In this document: piece after piece, positions 22,353 through 34,930 of the stretch
Layout of the letters: each line of letters begins with the position of its first letter
How positions within the stretch are numbered: the first letter of the stretch is position 1
Assembly: GCA_029531795.1 (NCBI GenBank)
Contig: JAPEIS010000014.1
Location: 1,860,001 to 1,924,000 of the forward strand
Reading direction: 5' to 3'
DNA: 64,000 bases
Source: Sclerotinia nivalis
Taxonomy: Eukaryota; Ascomycota; Leotiomycetes; Helotiales; Sclerotiniaceae
Program-made: the position numbers and the translations under genes
Notes under the pieces: generated by a model
What the model saw: the letters and a program-made list of their open reading frames with translations, nothing else
What the model was told of the DNA's origin: nothing
The model's database searches: none

Positions 22353-25300
22353 CTACGCCGACGTATCCATAACATCCCCTGAAGCCGCATCTGCCACGGC
22401 AGCAACAGCAGCAGCAGCAGCTCTCTCCGCTCGCTTTCTCGTCTTAATCTCCTCTTTCCAGACCCTAATCCTCTCGGCCAATTCCGGAACCGGAATCACA
22501 TCCTCAATCTTCAAGGGCGTACGATTGAATGGATCCTTCTCATCACTCAACAAATAACTCTTAATCGTACTTCTATCCACAATCTGTTTACTAATAGGTA
22601 GCATGACTGGATCTTCCATAAGTTCTGCCAAAAGTGGATCTTGGAATTCGTCCGGAATTTCACCCATATCTAGATTGGCTTGATCATCAATTTCCTTGGC
22701 TGTCTTGAATCGAGCCTTAAGAAGTTCCCAAGCATTGAGATCTTCCGGCGATTTGAGTCCATAACGTGTCAAAATTCGGGAAGCGCTGTCAAAATTTTCG
22801 GGCTTATACGAACGACCATCTCTAGCCACGGCTTCCACGAATAATTCAGAAACCCCAAGGTTAATGTAGATTTCCACAAAATCGCTCAGGAAAGATCGTG
22901 GTCTAAATTGGTATTTCTCCAGATTTTCGACCTTCAAGTTCGTTGATTTACTCCCAGTAATAGTATCAAGTGTATAGTTTAGCATTGCTGCGACACGATC
23001 CACAATTTCCCGCATTGTAAATGAGCCACTCAAAGTAGAAGAGAACAATTTCATCATAGCGAGGGTTTCGTTGGTCAATTGCATGTAGGATTGCGCTTGA
23101 CCTTCCGCCTCGCGTAACGCATTTTCTTTCTTCTCTCGATCCTCGGCACTCAAGGTGGGCTCTTCTGCTTCTTTTCTGAGTTCGACTTGAAGATCATGAA
23201 TCTTTGGAAACTTTGTAAGAGCCTCATCTAGAACAAAAGTAGCATCATTCAGTAAAAGGTTGACGAATCGCAAGAAGAATTCTGTGTTGGTTCTGAGTTG
23301 TATTAGCACATTTCAAAGCCTTAAAGTTTATCTGCGTTACATACTTGCTCTCTTGCATCAAGCGTTGCCTGTAAACATCGTTCGGCCATACGCATTTAAT
23401 GACTTGGAAAATCTCGTATCGAATATTGAATTTGTCGTAAAATTGAGTGTGTGCTCCAGTGGATTCACATTCTAAGGGTCATTAGCATCATTGAAATTTG
23501 GCATCACAATCTAACTTACCGATATAGAACTTAAGTAATGCGTGGAGCAAATGGTCATTAGCAAATTGTGATCCCATCAAAACATCACCCAAAACACCTT
23601 TCGTACGATGATACACTGGCCATGTACCAGCAAAAAGTAATGACACAAGCTTTGCTTTCAGGTATGGGTTCTTGATATATTCAGAATTCATCAAGAAAGT
23701 AATACTGAGTGCAATGATCTCATCACCAACAGCTGAAATCATAACATCAGGGATGAATCTACAAACAAATTAGACATTTTCCTACAGAACATAGGATGAG
23801 AACACTAACCGAATGATAAAGTTAAAGTTAGTAATGATGTCCTCAAGAACATATTCCGGAAGATAATCAAAGGCCTCAGGGGGTGTTGATGGCAAAGGCA
23901 ACCTATTTTTGTTAGCTCTTCGAGAAATAAGTTTGAATGGGTGCATAATCATACTTAATGGTTTGACTAGGAGTATAATCAGACTCCGTGGCGATTCTCA
24001 AAAGCCAGACAGTCACGTATCTCATGAATATCAAAGACTTTGCTTGCATAGGTTTGTCAGAAAGAACACCCTCAATAGCCATTCTCTTTGACATTGCATT
24101 TTCTAAGACCTCATTGAATCTCTTAAGTCTCAGATCAATTATAGCAGCAGCTCGAGGGTCCTGGGTTTTATCAGTAAGAGTATCAAAAGATTCTGGGTCT
24201 TGCTTGACTTACCTGAGCTATTTTGGCACGTTCTGCCTCGATTGCAGCATATTGCTTTTGAAGATACTTAATGTCTTTCTCCAAACTCTTATGTGTGGCA
24301 TTGAGAGCTTCACTACCATAATGATGGGCAGCCAACGTCAGAAAGAAGACCTCAGAGATAAAATTAGAAGCACCAGCAACATTTGCCTCATAGTATTTCT
24401 CAGAAGCCTTCTCATCGGCGTTCAACTTTGTCTCATCCTTAATATCTACCCTAGGCTCGCGCCGTAAGTAATCAATATCAATCTTCGAAATCTTCGAGAA
24501 TGTGGTATCCATAAATGGTTCGCAGAGACCGTCTAAAACCACAGTCACGTTGTGCATGAAACCATCAGAAGAGACTTCTTTTGGATCTACCTGAAGTGCT
24601 CGGCGCTTGTGATTCTGATTCACAATGTAGGCGAACCAATCCAAGGTCTTGTTCTTGGCAATTGGACTTGCTCGAACAAAATGGTTAATGATATCAAGTA
24701 AATCCTTCTGGTGGGTTTGCAATGTCAACCGTAACGCATCTTGAGATGTAGCAACATGTCGCTTATCCATTGTCTTCGGTGAACCGAAGTACTCCCTGGT
24801 AACTTCCAGTTGCAAAGGAGATATTCTGAAGAAGGGGCCAAGTAGCGTGTACCTCTCAATGGTATTTGCTGACACAGCCATTTGGAATAGTGGAGATTCG
24901 GCAATAGCTGTCGTGATCGGATTGAACTGCGTAAGTAATTTAAAAGCCTACAAACGATATTAGTTCCAATTGCTGGTCTCAAAACTCGGCATTTCTTACA
25001 TGGACATAAGGTTTGTAAACGTCGTTCATTGTCATGTTGGAGAGCTGACTGCTCATGCCTACAAATGCTTTGATGATCATAGATTTTGCCATATCATCCT
25101 CTGCGAAGCGAGATACAGCTTCCTCGAGAAAGTCGGGGCAGACGCCTTTGTCTTCACCAGGTTCCAGTAAAAAGTAAGGAGTAAGAATATCTGTAGTTGG
25201 ATTGGGCTCTCGTCTAAAGAATGTTAGCCAAATATGAAAACGTCCAATCCGGGAAACAAACTGAAAAATGTCAGGCATTTCGGCTGCAAAGATGCAATAG

Positions 25301-26130
25301 CTCATACATAAGCGTCTGGCCTCTTTGAGAACCGCATCCTTCTGCCCCGCATAGCCCCGCAATCCCTTCGAAGCCTTTATGATTCGTTTCCAACATGGCA
25401 ATAGGTAATCGAATACGGATTTACTGTGTGGAATCGAAGAGCAAGCTTCCATAATAGCACTATCAAGTTTCCCAATCGACAATCTAATCTCCGCATCTTC
25501 CTCCTCGAGTTCTTTCCTCAATTCTGGCAAAGAGATAAGTTTATGATTCGACGCATCTGTGCGCTGATTGGGATCTAGAGTAACTCGAAAGATGTGTGAG
25601 AGGATTCGATCCTCGTATGCTTCTAGAGATTCTTCGGCAATATTGGGTTTGCGCGTGGATGGGCGCGAAGCTGTCTGTATTTCTGATTTAGTTCTGGATC
25701 GCTTGCCTGGAACATGTTGTGGAAGATCAGTTCTTACAGACGATGTATTTCCAATAGAGCTTGCTTGTGCGCCCAACTTTGCGAAAGGATTTGCAGCTGG
25801 CGGAGGAGTAGCATTCGCTGGTTTGATATTGATCGCGGGTTTAATTACCGGCTGGACCGATGAAGCATTATCCCTCGTTGCAGTCTGCGGTGGAGTAGAA
25901 ATAGATGCTGCAGCCTCCGCGCTCGTTTCGGGAATCTTTTCAGAACTCGAAGTTGCGGAAGCAGACAACTTCTCCATGCGGCGTCGTCGAATCTATGATG
26001 TAGTTATAAAGATTAGCCATGGTGATCTCAGGTGCATATAATAACATCAAATAGCTTTCTTTACCTGTTCCATCTTCTCCTTATCGGGAGCTTCTGGCCC
26101 ACTGGGCGGTGGCGGTTGTTGATCTGCCAT
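22353..26130 (-). CDS. UFD2: UFD2, ubiquitin conjugation factor E4 (U-box)
   Basis: Predicted E4 ubiquitin-chain elongation factor of 1132 residues. Eight exons: 26130-26065, 25992-25000, 24947-24213, 24160-23955, 23902-23810, 23758-23520, 23471-23345 and 23292-22353. The N-terminus is Pro/Ser/Ala-rich. The central Ufd2 core shows family hallmarks such as TNTEFFLRFVNLLLNDATF. The C-terminal U-box (about residues 1033-1102) contains EFQDPLLAELMEDPVMLP and DRSTIKSYLL, the E2-binding fold that lacks zinc ligands. The last 29 residues are Ala-rich. Yeast Ufd2 works with Cdc48 to extend chains on substrates for the proteasome, including ER-associated degradation. The neighbouring HLJ1-type gene on the same strand acts in the same process. 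Confidence 0.95.
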
Positions 26131-26788
26131 AATATCAATCAATTATCAATCAATTATCTTGAAAATGTCGTGTTGGAAAGATGATTTTGATGTATCGCAG
26201 ATGCTCTTATGCTATTGATAGTAGCCTCGTGCGGCGGGTGGCTTTATCGGTTAGCACTAGGATTAGGCTTGATAAGCCAATTACAAGGTTTCCTCCCTCT
26301 CGAAGTTTCTGTTTGATTATTTGTACTGTACAAGCTGACAAACTGTTGTAATCCTTTCCACGTTGTTCACGAATCACGAGTGTCATGTAAACTTTGCACA
26401 CCTTCAAATATCACACCTTTAACTCGATATAATAGAATATTATGGTAGAAAATAATAGGTCTCTCCAATGGCATGGACCTTATTTGACCCAACAAAAAGT
26501 AAAGGAGACCCTGAAAACAAAACCAAACCTCCCATGCATGAGATCTTGAATGGAATATCTCGAGTGAAGGGGATAATGACTCGAGATATTTACCATGAAT
26601 CTTTCAAGACAAATGAATGAATAAATATACGACCACTGTATTATATTGAATATTCGTCCTCTATTATAGCATTAACAAAAGACCCTCCTATAAAGTCATT
26701 CGTTCAGTCTTTCTCATAATGCTCCCACCCCGAACGCCTTGCTACAAAGCAGATAATACCACATAAACGTGGAAATTTTAAGATACAC
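26131..26788. other. Intergenic spacer between UFD2 and HLJ1
   Basis: UFD2 promoter (left part) and 3' region of the DnaJ gene (right part), both genes on the minus strand. No further gene seen. Confidence 0.6.
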
Positions 26789-27920
26789 TCAGTATTGATT
26801 TCTGATACCCATACTTTCCAATTTTCTGCAGCTCGACATTGGCATATCTCTAGCCCGTTGAATCTTATCCACATCGTTACTAAACCAGCCTTGGGCTTCC
26901 TGGAGTAATTGATTTCGTTGTTGTACTTCTTGTTCGCATACAACCTTTAATCGTTGCACAAATTCAACCTCCGCTTGCCGGTCCAGTTGTGCCAGTTTAT
27001 GTGTACTAAAACCCTTGATCTCGATGGGATTCACGTAGTAATCGACATTCATTCTCGAGCTGACCCGGTGGTCGGTATGCGGTGGTGTAGGATTGTCGAA
27101 CCGCATAGTAGGACCGCTAGATCCTCCTCCAGAAAAGAGTGATCCTAATAATGGTATGCCGAAAAGTAATAAGAGTGGTAATAAGCTTATAAGCGTCTGA
27201 GTCAAGGAAGCCGGAGCTTCTGGCGGTGCATTTGGATCTCTCGGTCTCCGCCTTGGCCTTGCACCTCCGAATTGATGTACTCTAATACCAGGTCCACCAC
27301 CCAGATTGAAAACAAACCCTGGCTGATCATTAAACATTCCACCGCCACCACCTAACAACTCGTTAGCTTCCGGCGGCTGTTCCGGGCTCGGGAAACTCAC
27401 CAAAACCTCCTCCTCCAAAGAACCTCTGGAACATCTCTTCAGGACTAATCTCCTCTTCCCACATGGACCTGCCGCCTCCTCTTGCAGCAGTACCTCCTCC
27501 AGCACTCCTCTGCGAAAATCCCGAGAAAGGATTTGATTGCGGCGCTCCCCCACCAAATCTACTATCTGGATCCCCGCCAAACCTATCGTACTTCGTCTTC
27601 TTGTCCTTGTCACTCAGAACACCAAAAGCCCGACTAACCATCTTGAAAGCTTCATCGGCATGTTCGTGCCCATTCTTATCCGGATGAGTCAACAGACTCA
27701 ATTTTCTATAAGCCTTCTTGATCTCCGCCTCCGTCACCGTTGCCTTTACTTCTTCAAGTCCCAAGATATCGTAAAATGCCGTGGGCGCACAACTTCTAAC
27801 CCTCACCACCGCAGCCTTTTGCTCAATTGTATACTTGCGGTCCTGGTTTCCTTGGTTATGTTCTCGCGATTTTGCGGTGCCATTGGCCTTTGTATCAGCG
27901 CCAGAAGTGGTGGCCGGCAT
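26789..27920 (-). CDS. HLJ1: HLJ1-type ER-membrane DnaJ (DNAJB12-like)
   Basis: Type II/III J-protein of 360 residues. Two exons, 27920-27401 and 27351-26789, with a GTGAGT donor and a TAG acceptor around a 49-nt intron. The J-domain spans about residues 48-118, with the catalytic HPD at 79-81 in LLTHPDKNGHEHADEAF. A Gly/Phe-rich linker follows (FFGGGG and GGGPGIR). One membrane helix lies at about 225-246 (TLISLLPLLLLFGIPLLGSL). The region after it matches the DUF1977 tail of the DNAJB12/DNAJB14/Hlj1 group. In that family the J-domain faces the cytosol and stimulates Hsp70 on ER-membrane substrates during ERAD. Confidence 0.92.
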
Positions 27921-28306
27921 TGCGCCGGTTTGTTAAATTATGAGAGTCGCAGATCGAAAAATGTATTATCGTATCAATATGCCGATTCTCATCGATCTCG
28001 AATGTCTCAATATTTAATAGGTATTGTATGTTGGTGTGTCGCAATTTGTTATGGCCACGATGCTAAAGTGCTTGTCCGATGTTTCTCTTCGCTATCGTAC
28101 GCTAAAATGTTCCATGCATGGATTCTACTCGTACAACCAGATTTATGGTAAAAGGCTAGGCACGTGATAGCTATTTCTTAGCATCGTCATAGAATCCGTG
28201 TAGATTGTATGAATCGATGTGAAAACGTTATTTACGAAGAATATTTTATTTTCAAGCTTTCTTTCCCTACATTTCATAGTCATAAGTCCTTTGTCACCCC
28301 AAGGAA
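27921..28306. promoter_or_regulatory. Divergent promoter of HLJ1 and the small membrane-protein gene
   Basis: 386 bp between opposite start codons (27920 minus and 28307 plus). The overlapping plus-strand frame at 27537-28151 is mostly antisense to HLJ1. Confidence 0.5.
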
Positions 28307-28862
28307 ATGTCCAATCAAGACGAGACAGTTGAAAATGTCAAAAAGACTACAATTTCCTACGCACAAGACTGGGGCCGTGAGTTACAATCCCCTCCATTGA
28401 CCCCTCCATACATTCAAACTCTGCACTCTATCCCCATGGATGGCTACCATTGAATCAAATTCCTCCCTTACCTCAAAACAAATTTAATCTAACCTTCCTT
28501 CTCCCCCAGGCTCCCCACTTCCCCCGGTCCTCCTCGCAACCTTCACCACCGCCCTGCACGCCCGCCCCCTCCAACCGCTTCCCCTAGCCTTCACACCCGT
28601 CTTTCTCTTCAGCACCTATCTCAACCTCTCGGGATACGCCATTGATTCCGCCGGCTTAACAGCTGCCTGGTCAAGCCTCTATCTCATCTTGGCCAACCGA
28701 AGAAAAGCGTCGGGCAAAAACATGTATGCAAGAATTGGGAGTAAATTTGGGGCGCGGGGTATGGTCCGAGGTGCTGCGATGGGTGTTGCGGGTTTGAATT
28801 TGGTGGGTGGTGGGATCACATATGCTTTTGGCAAGAGAGAGGACGAAGATAAAACTCTTTGA
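28307..28862 (+). CDS. Small membrane-associated protein of unknown function
   Basis: Two exons, 28307-28376 and 28510-28862, give 140 residues. The ATG at 28307 is chosen because only this frame splices (donor GTGAGT, acceptor CAG) to the long second frame; the ATG at 28335 does not. The sequence starts MSNQDETVENVKK. It has hydrophobic parts (LPPVLLATFTTAL, PLAFTPVFLFSTYLNLS, AAWSSLYLILA) and a Gly-rich C-terminal region (GARGMVRGAAMGVAGLNL) with small-residue spacing typical of packed membrane helices. It ends with a charged tail. It may be a mitochondrial or ER membrane protein. No family is recognised. Confidence 0.8.
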
Positions 28863-29296
28863 GCGGGTGGATATCTATCTATGGGGGGATTGTATCATAT
28901 TGTGCACTTTCGGGGGTTTAAAGGGTCATAAAAACTACTACACTGGCGGGTGTACCACTCTGGCTTCAATTATCAAACAATAACATCATTCACTGTAGAA
29001 TATATTTTATTATACACACGATGCCATGGGCGCCTCCTGTGTGGAAAGAATAGTCGGGTATGAATCTGAACTTTGTACATATTACAAGAACCTATATTTT
29101 AAGAATACTCTATGTCGAGTAGTGAAGGCTGGCATATTTGTAATCCAATGCCACATGTTTAATCCTTTAAACTCCATATTCGCATCGGCCCTATCGCGCA
29201 CTGCATAACCGACGTCTTTCTAATACCCTATGCCAGAAGATACCCTCCCACCCCATATACCTAAACACCAAAGAAAACTAGCTGACATCTACGCAG
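28863..29296. other. Convergent 3' spacer
   Basis: 3' ends of two convergent genes. The small frame at 29026-29208 is not convincing. Confidence 0.6.
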
Positions 29297-30382
29297 CTAG
29301 TGGTCCCAAAATTTCATCAGCGTCAGACAGATCCACAGAAGCAATGCCGTAAGGGCGAGGATACGAGCCATCTTGGAAGTCTTGGTGACGGTAGGCTGAT
29401 CTAAGTTGTTGCGATAGAGACCGCTGAGACTCGAGACCTGGTACTCGGTGATATATTTAATATCGACATCACGAGCCTTTGGTTCGGCGAAACTTTTGTA
29501 TTCCTCAACGATAGACTGGACATCCCAGCCAGAGACGTGACGAATAATGGCGGCAGCGCAGCCAGTGCGGTGCTATAATTTGATCAGCTTGAAATAATTA
29601 TATAGAAGGGATTGAGTGTAAATTACCTTGCCATGATTGCAGTGAATTAACAATGGATGATTTTCCTTGTCAAGAGAGATTCTCATGATTTGATTCATAA
29701 CATGCTCGGGAATATCGACCTTTTTGGTTCCTTGCATTTCGATGACATAATGGCGTATGCCTTGAGCCTCGATAAATGCAAGAAATCCGGGAGGGTATTC
29801 TTTCTTCACGAGGGTGCTAGAAAAAAATCAGTACTGGCCATGAAACTCGGTCATGCAATTACTCACACGATAGATTTCAATCCGAGAGACCTGAGATACT
29901 CAAAATCCTCTTGTTGGGGGAAGCTGCTACGATAAATCGCATTTGGAGCAATGACACCAAAATTAAGAGGGCGACCTTCTTGTTTCTCCTTGGCCAAAGC
30001 TTTCGCAGCATCAAGTGAGTTGGTTACTATTCAATCATCATATTAGCTAATTATTCGATGTATAATGATAGGAATAGGTGGTTTATAATTAATTACCTTG
30101 TGTTGCAATAGCTTCTGTTGTAGAAGGAAATAATGTTCCAAGATCTCTTCCAACATCGACAACTGGTCCTGATAAAGCTTCAAGGGGGGTCTGGTGGGAT
30201 GAGCTTCTACCCTCTCCGTGCTTCTTGTCCTTTTCCTTTTCCTTATCATCTTGACTGTTGTTACTTCTGGTCTCATAAGGTACCATAGCGACACCTGCGT
30301 TTCCTGACTCCATGACTTCTTGTTCTGTAACGAATATTCTTGTCGATCGTCTTGAGATCTTTGCGACCAGCTCGTCCGCCAT
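29297..30382 (-). CDS. SIW14: SIW14-type atypical dual-specificity phosphatase with C-terminal hydrophobic tail
   Basis: Four exons (30382-30097, 30026-29867, 29816-29627, 29572-29297) encode 303 residues. The family hydrolyses the 5-beta phosphate of inositol pyrophosphates in yeast (Siw14). Key features: NFGVIAPNAIYRSSFPQ at the domain start, SLGLKSIVTLVKKEYPP, and the P-loop HCNHGKHRTGC with Cys about 208 and Arg about 214. An intron splits the P-loop exactly between Lys and His. The N-terminal 95 residues are charged and Ser-rich. The last 24 residues (ILALTALLLWICLTLMKFW) form one hydrophobic segment followed by only two residues, as in a tail-anchored protein. Yeast Siw14 has no such tail as far as I know. 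Confidence 0.88.
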
Positions 30383-33300
30383 CTTTATTAAAGGTTGTAA
30401 AGGATGTATAGATTGGTCTGGGATATGTAGGAACTGCCTCTTGAAAATGGTGTTTTCTCGATTTTTGAGGTAGGATAAGGATTTCTTGACGTGTGTTGGT
30501 ACTTAACAAAAGGGAATCCTCTTGACAAGAGAAAATTATCCTCCGGGGAAAGGCCTTAATGACCAAGATTAAGTTTTCCCATTAACATGTTGTCGATGAA
30601 TCGGTTAAGGATCTTTGGAGGGTTTTGTGGTAGGTAGATGTTCTATTTAACGTCGCTGAGTGGTAAATTGATAGTGTCGTGTGAGGTCAAGAGGAAAGGA
30701 AGTTGGTAGGGAAGGGAGTAAGAGTATATGGAATATGGAAATGACGAAACTCAAAATCCTGGGGGAATGAAAGTGCTGGGTATTGTGCGAGAGCCAAATC
30801 TGGTAGATTCATAATTAAATTTGTTCGGCCCAAAAGAATTGATGATTCTATACTGATTTGATTTTTTAGTTCCACTGGTGTTCCAAGGTATCAAATGGCC
30901 GATGGATCTAAGTCCAGGTAAGGTTTGGCTTGAGGTTCACTAAAAGATTCATAGACCTTTTTCCTTTTTTGCTCTCATTGTCTCCGAGAAACCCCAGAAA
31001 TTCTAGAAATCCCAGAAATGACCCATGTTAATAATGTTAAATAATTAACTCATAAAGAAATTTGATTTACTCTGTACATATTCCGTTGGAAAATCATGAC
31101 CCATATTTTGTTTTTTTAAAAAAATTCATGTACATAAATGTGGTTCATACCCTGAAAGTAGGTAATTGACGTGGCTTTCACAAGTTATGGAATTTACAGT
31201 TTTACAGCACAAAATAAGCGGCAAATGCAAATCAGGAGATAAAAGTCTTCAAAGTGATTTCCCCGTTACATCCGCACCTGCATCTCCATGTACCAGCTGT
31301 GGGTGCTAATGCACTTGAAGGCCTGTCTCTACAAGGGTTACTGCATATTAATGGAGACGGCCGACAGCCCCATTTAACATTCTATAAATCATGCAAGAAT
31401 TATGCTTCAGCTTAGATTTGTGTTAGATGCCGACATCCTACTCCCCAGAGGAAATACCGTAGCTATTTCAAAAGTGGTGTCCGTCTGTGTGCCCTCGGTT
31501 TGATAACGGCCCATTATGCTGAGGGGCTCGTGTGCAGCTATTGTCCTTGGAGATTTACGAAATGAATCATTAGCTATTCCGAGGTTAATTACCTACTACT
31601 CGTAGGTAGCCACTGTGTTGCTAAGTTCTAAGTCTTTCCATACACCGAACATAAAGAGCTATTAGATAGATGTACAACAAATCTAACCATAAGAAGACAA
31701 CTATCGTAAATCAACAAATACCCGATGATCTTTTAGACCCATAGCTCCAAAAGCGTATTGTGGAGAAAACAATGTGCGGAATACAATTTTAGCAAATCAA
31801 AGTACTCGTACCAGCACACAGAATATCCTCATTTGCATGCAAACGCACACACCTCCACTGTCTGTATGGAAAATCAATGTCAAAACCCTTCTTCGCACAT
31901 ACAGATCAATGTACGAAGTAACGTGGAAACATTTCTCACCCACCAGGCAAACCCTCTTCATAAACTTAACATCAGTAGTTCTCCAGAAAATCAGCGCTGT
32001 ATGTACCCCATAGAGCTTGGACTAACTTTAACCTTAGATCCAATACTCTCGCCAAGCCACCAATCATCATCATTTTCTTCTCACTCAAACAGTCAAACTC
32101 ACTCTCAAATACTTCTTTGTGTCATTGATATTTGAACAAGTGTTCAAAGGACTGCTTCATACCTGTGATTTAGCGTTGAAAGCTTGACCCACTTCCCCTT
32201 TCTTGCCTCAGGCCTAAGTTCAATGACGACACTCTCCAACTCTAAGCCAAGATCGCAGTTGCAGAACCCGCGGAAGTTGATTATTCTCATGAATTTGAGA
32301 TGTGAAGCTATGTACTGTGACACCTTAGTCATCATACGTACGATCACTCAATGCCACCTCTAATACTGCTCCCGACCAACCTCTTAGGCAAACAAAAGCT
32401 AACCCTATAAACCCGCTCAAACACCAAGTTGTTTTCTCATATGCCTCACCACTAGTATTCTAAAATCGAGTCTGGCATACAATCATATCTTGTCACCATG
32501 ACGTGGGAACTGTGCTTGTTGTCGACCAGAGAAAATTGACATGGCGAATGAGTATGTTCCACGCAATCTCCGATACTAGATCTTGAGAACGGCGCCCGAT
32601 AACCCCTACTATGACTGCTTTGAAATAAGACAACGGATAGGCAGTTTTCCGACGACAATTCAACTCAGAAGTAATCTAGCTATACTGTGCATTTTGATGA
32701 GAGACTACCGGTATTGTCCAAACGGTTCTTGGCATCGCAGATCTTGCAGTCACACAACGATCGGTTCATTGCATTGGAGATTTACCTCACTTCCACCGCA
32801 AAGATAGGGAATGTTTTCTTTTTTTCAACTGTAAAAAATACAACGGAAATGTTTTGGAGCATAGCTACAATAGCCACGAAGCAAATAACCACGAAGAAGG
32901 TGACCGTGTTTGAATGTTGTTGTTAGTATTTTGGAGTCTTCAAGCATCTTTGGGAGGATATATGATTATGTTCTTCGGACACTGATCACTACTCATGACA
33001 ATAAGTATACATATATTCTGATGCACTCTCTGCTCTTCATACATGAGATGTCGAATCCCTTGATCAATGGGGATCAAAGGTTCCGATTCTTTCAAATAGG
33101 CGTTTGGATATCCTTGGCCCTGGAAACGTTCATGAGATGTCAAGCTCAAGTCTCAATGACCGTCCATCTTAATTCTTGTTTGATTTCTTTCCTCAATAAA
33201 AGCATACCTGTTACTTCAGAACTTTCATATGAGCATCATGATGTCAAAAGTTGCTGTGCCATTGATTGGCGGAAAAGTCGCCATATGTGATATCGGACTT

Positions 33301-34930
33301 CTTACTCCTTGCCAGCACCGAAGATGGAAAGACTTGTTGACAATAGAAGTTATACTGGCAAGAGGAGTGTCTTGGAAATGGAAATCGTATCAGCAACAAA
33401 GAGAAGAGGCATCTCTGGCAATACAAAATCTGCTCCGATGCTCCATACCCCATTTTTTTTTTGGGTCAAGAAGCCGCAGAGCAAATGAATACGCAATTAT
33501 CTCTGAAAATCATCTTGCTATCTCCAAATACTGATCTCCATGTAGGATTGATGCACGCAGACTAGAATTGGTGACGTAGGGCTTTCAATTCGCCCAACTC
33601 ATCTTCCAATCATCAATATTTAATCAGTCGAATCCTAGCTTTCGAAAAACTCAGGTGATACAATCCTATTGATGAATCCTCTAGTTCTATTGTCCGAAAG
33701 AAATCCTCATATTTGGTGGATTTCTTATACATGAACCATAGTTTCAAACAAGTCCCGGGGCTGCTACGCACATCTCATGGTACTCCATGTTTATTTATTT
33801 TTCGAAAGCAAGAATCGCAACCTTAGCATCACATCAATCCCCTCTCCTTCCCAGCCAATATCATACCAACCATTACTCAAAGCATCCACAAACCACATTA
33901 TAGTATAGTAAAATAACCCAACTCCCGCACAGAAAAAAACACCAAACAAACAAAAATCAGCTCCTCCACTCCTTCACCCCTCCTAACTAATATAATGTAA
34001 TTAGGGGGATAAAACATCGAGAAAAGTACACTTTTCATCGACGGCACCTCCCGCTGATAAGATATTCTACCCGTCCTAGACACTTTAGTTTATGTTAAGT
34101 TATTGTAAATCTATTTAATCCAATAACCCCAATTTGTACAAGTAAATATAAGACGTATATTGAAAAAGATTCCCAGAAATAATCGATGTGAAAAATTGAG
34201 AGGAAAAAAATAGGTGATTTGACAATTGAGCTCGAGGCACGAGGTTTTCGGTTAATTGAATTTAATTTATTTGGGTTTTTTTTGGTGAGGTGAGGTGAGG
34301 TGATGTCGTTATAGTTACTCGAATACCTACCTACCTATGTAAAATCTACCATGTGTAATCTTACATATATAATTTTACACCTATCATGAATTAATACCAG
34401 TCAGTAATTTTCGGCTGGTAAAAGCCTAAAGGGTGAGCAAGTCGATCTGGAGAGAACACTTTCCCCTCCTATCTCTCACTATTTACTACTCACCATTATC
34501 ATGTGGAATTTTCACTTCTTCGATATTCAAATATGAAAGGCAATTTTAAGTTTTACAATTATTAATTATTAATCATTCTTCATTTCTAATTCTAAGTTGG
34601 GTATTTATACAGGGTATCTATCATATACTAGTTATAAAGCTTTCCTTCCGGTTGATAAAAAAAACACACCAAGCCAGGTAACTCCTTTCCTAAAAATGCT
34701 AGACATTATTCATAATTCATAATCCATAATCCGTGAAAACTTCCGAGCTATAAACCTTCCAAACTCCAAACTCAGCGCCAAATCCAAATCCGAGTCCAAA
34801 TCAAATCCTCCCCCCGAGCCCCAAATCCCTGCCACAAGATTCGATGTTCCAAGTCACTTGAAACAACAACAATCTCAGGGTGACTTACATGCCCCATGGA
34901 TTGGTGAGACCCATGGAGGAAGTCCCCCAC
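30383..34930. other. 4.5-kb gene-poor region
   Basis: No gene could be supported. Open frames exist on both strands (for example 31758-32135 and 32910-33290 plus, 32940-33149 minus), but they overlap each other and lack domains, introns or consistent leaders. From about 33840 the DNA is AT-rich with simple runs. The left part contains the promoter of the phosphatase gene and the right part the 3' region of IMA1. Confidence 0.5.

Noticed and set aside
27537..28151. 204-residue plus-strand frame
   Set aside because: Mostly antisense to the J-domain of HLJ1 and then the divergent promoter; no domain.
31758..32135. 125-residue plus-strand frame in the gene desert
   Set aside because: Low-complexity His/Ser/Thr composition, a competing frame on the same strand, and no homologous motif.
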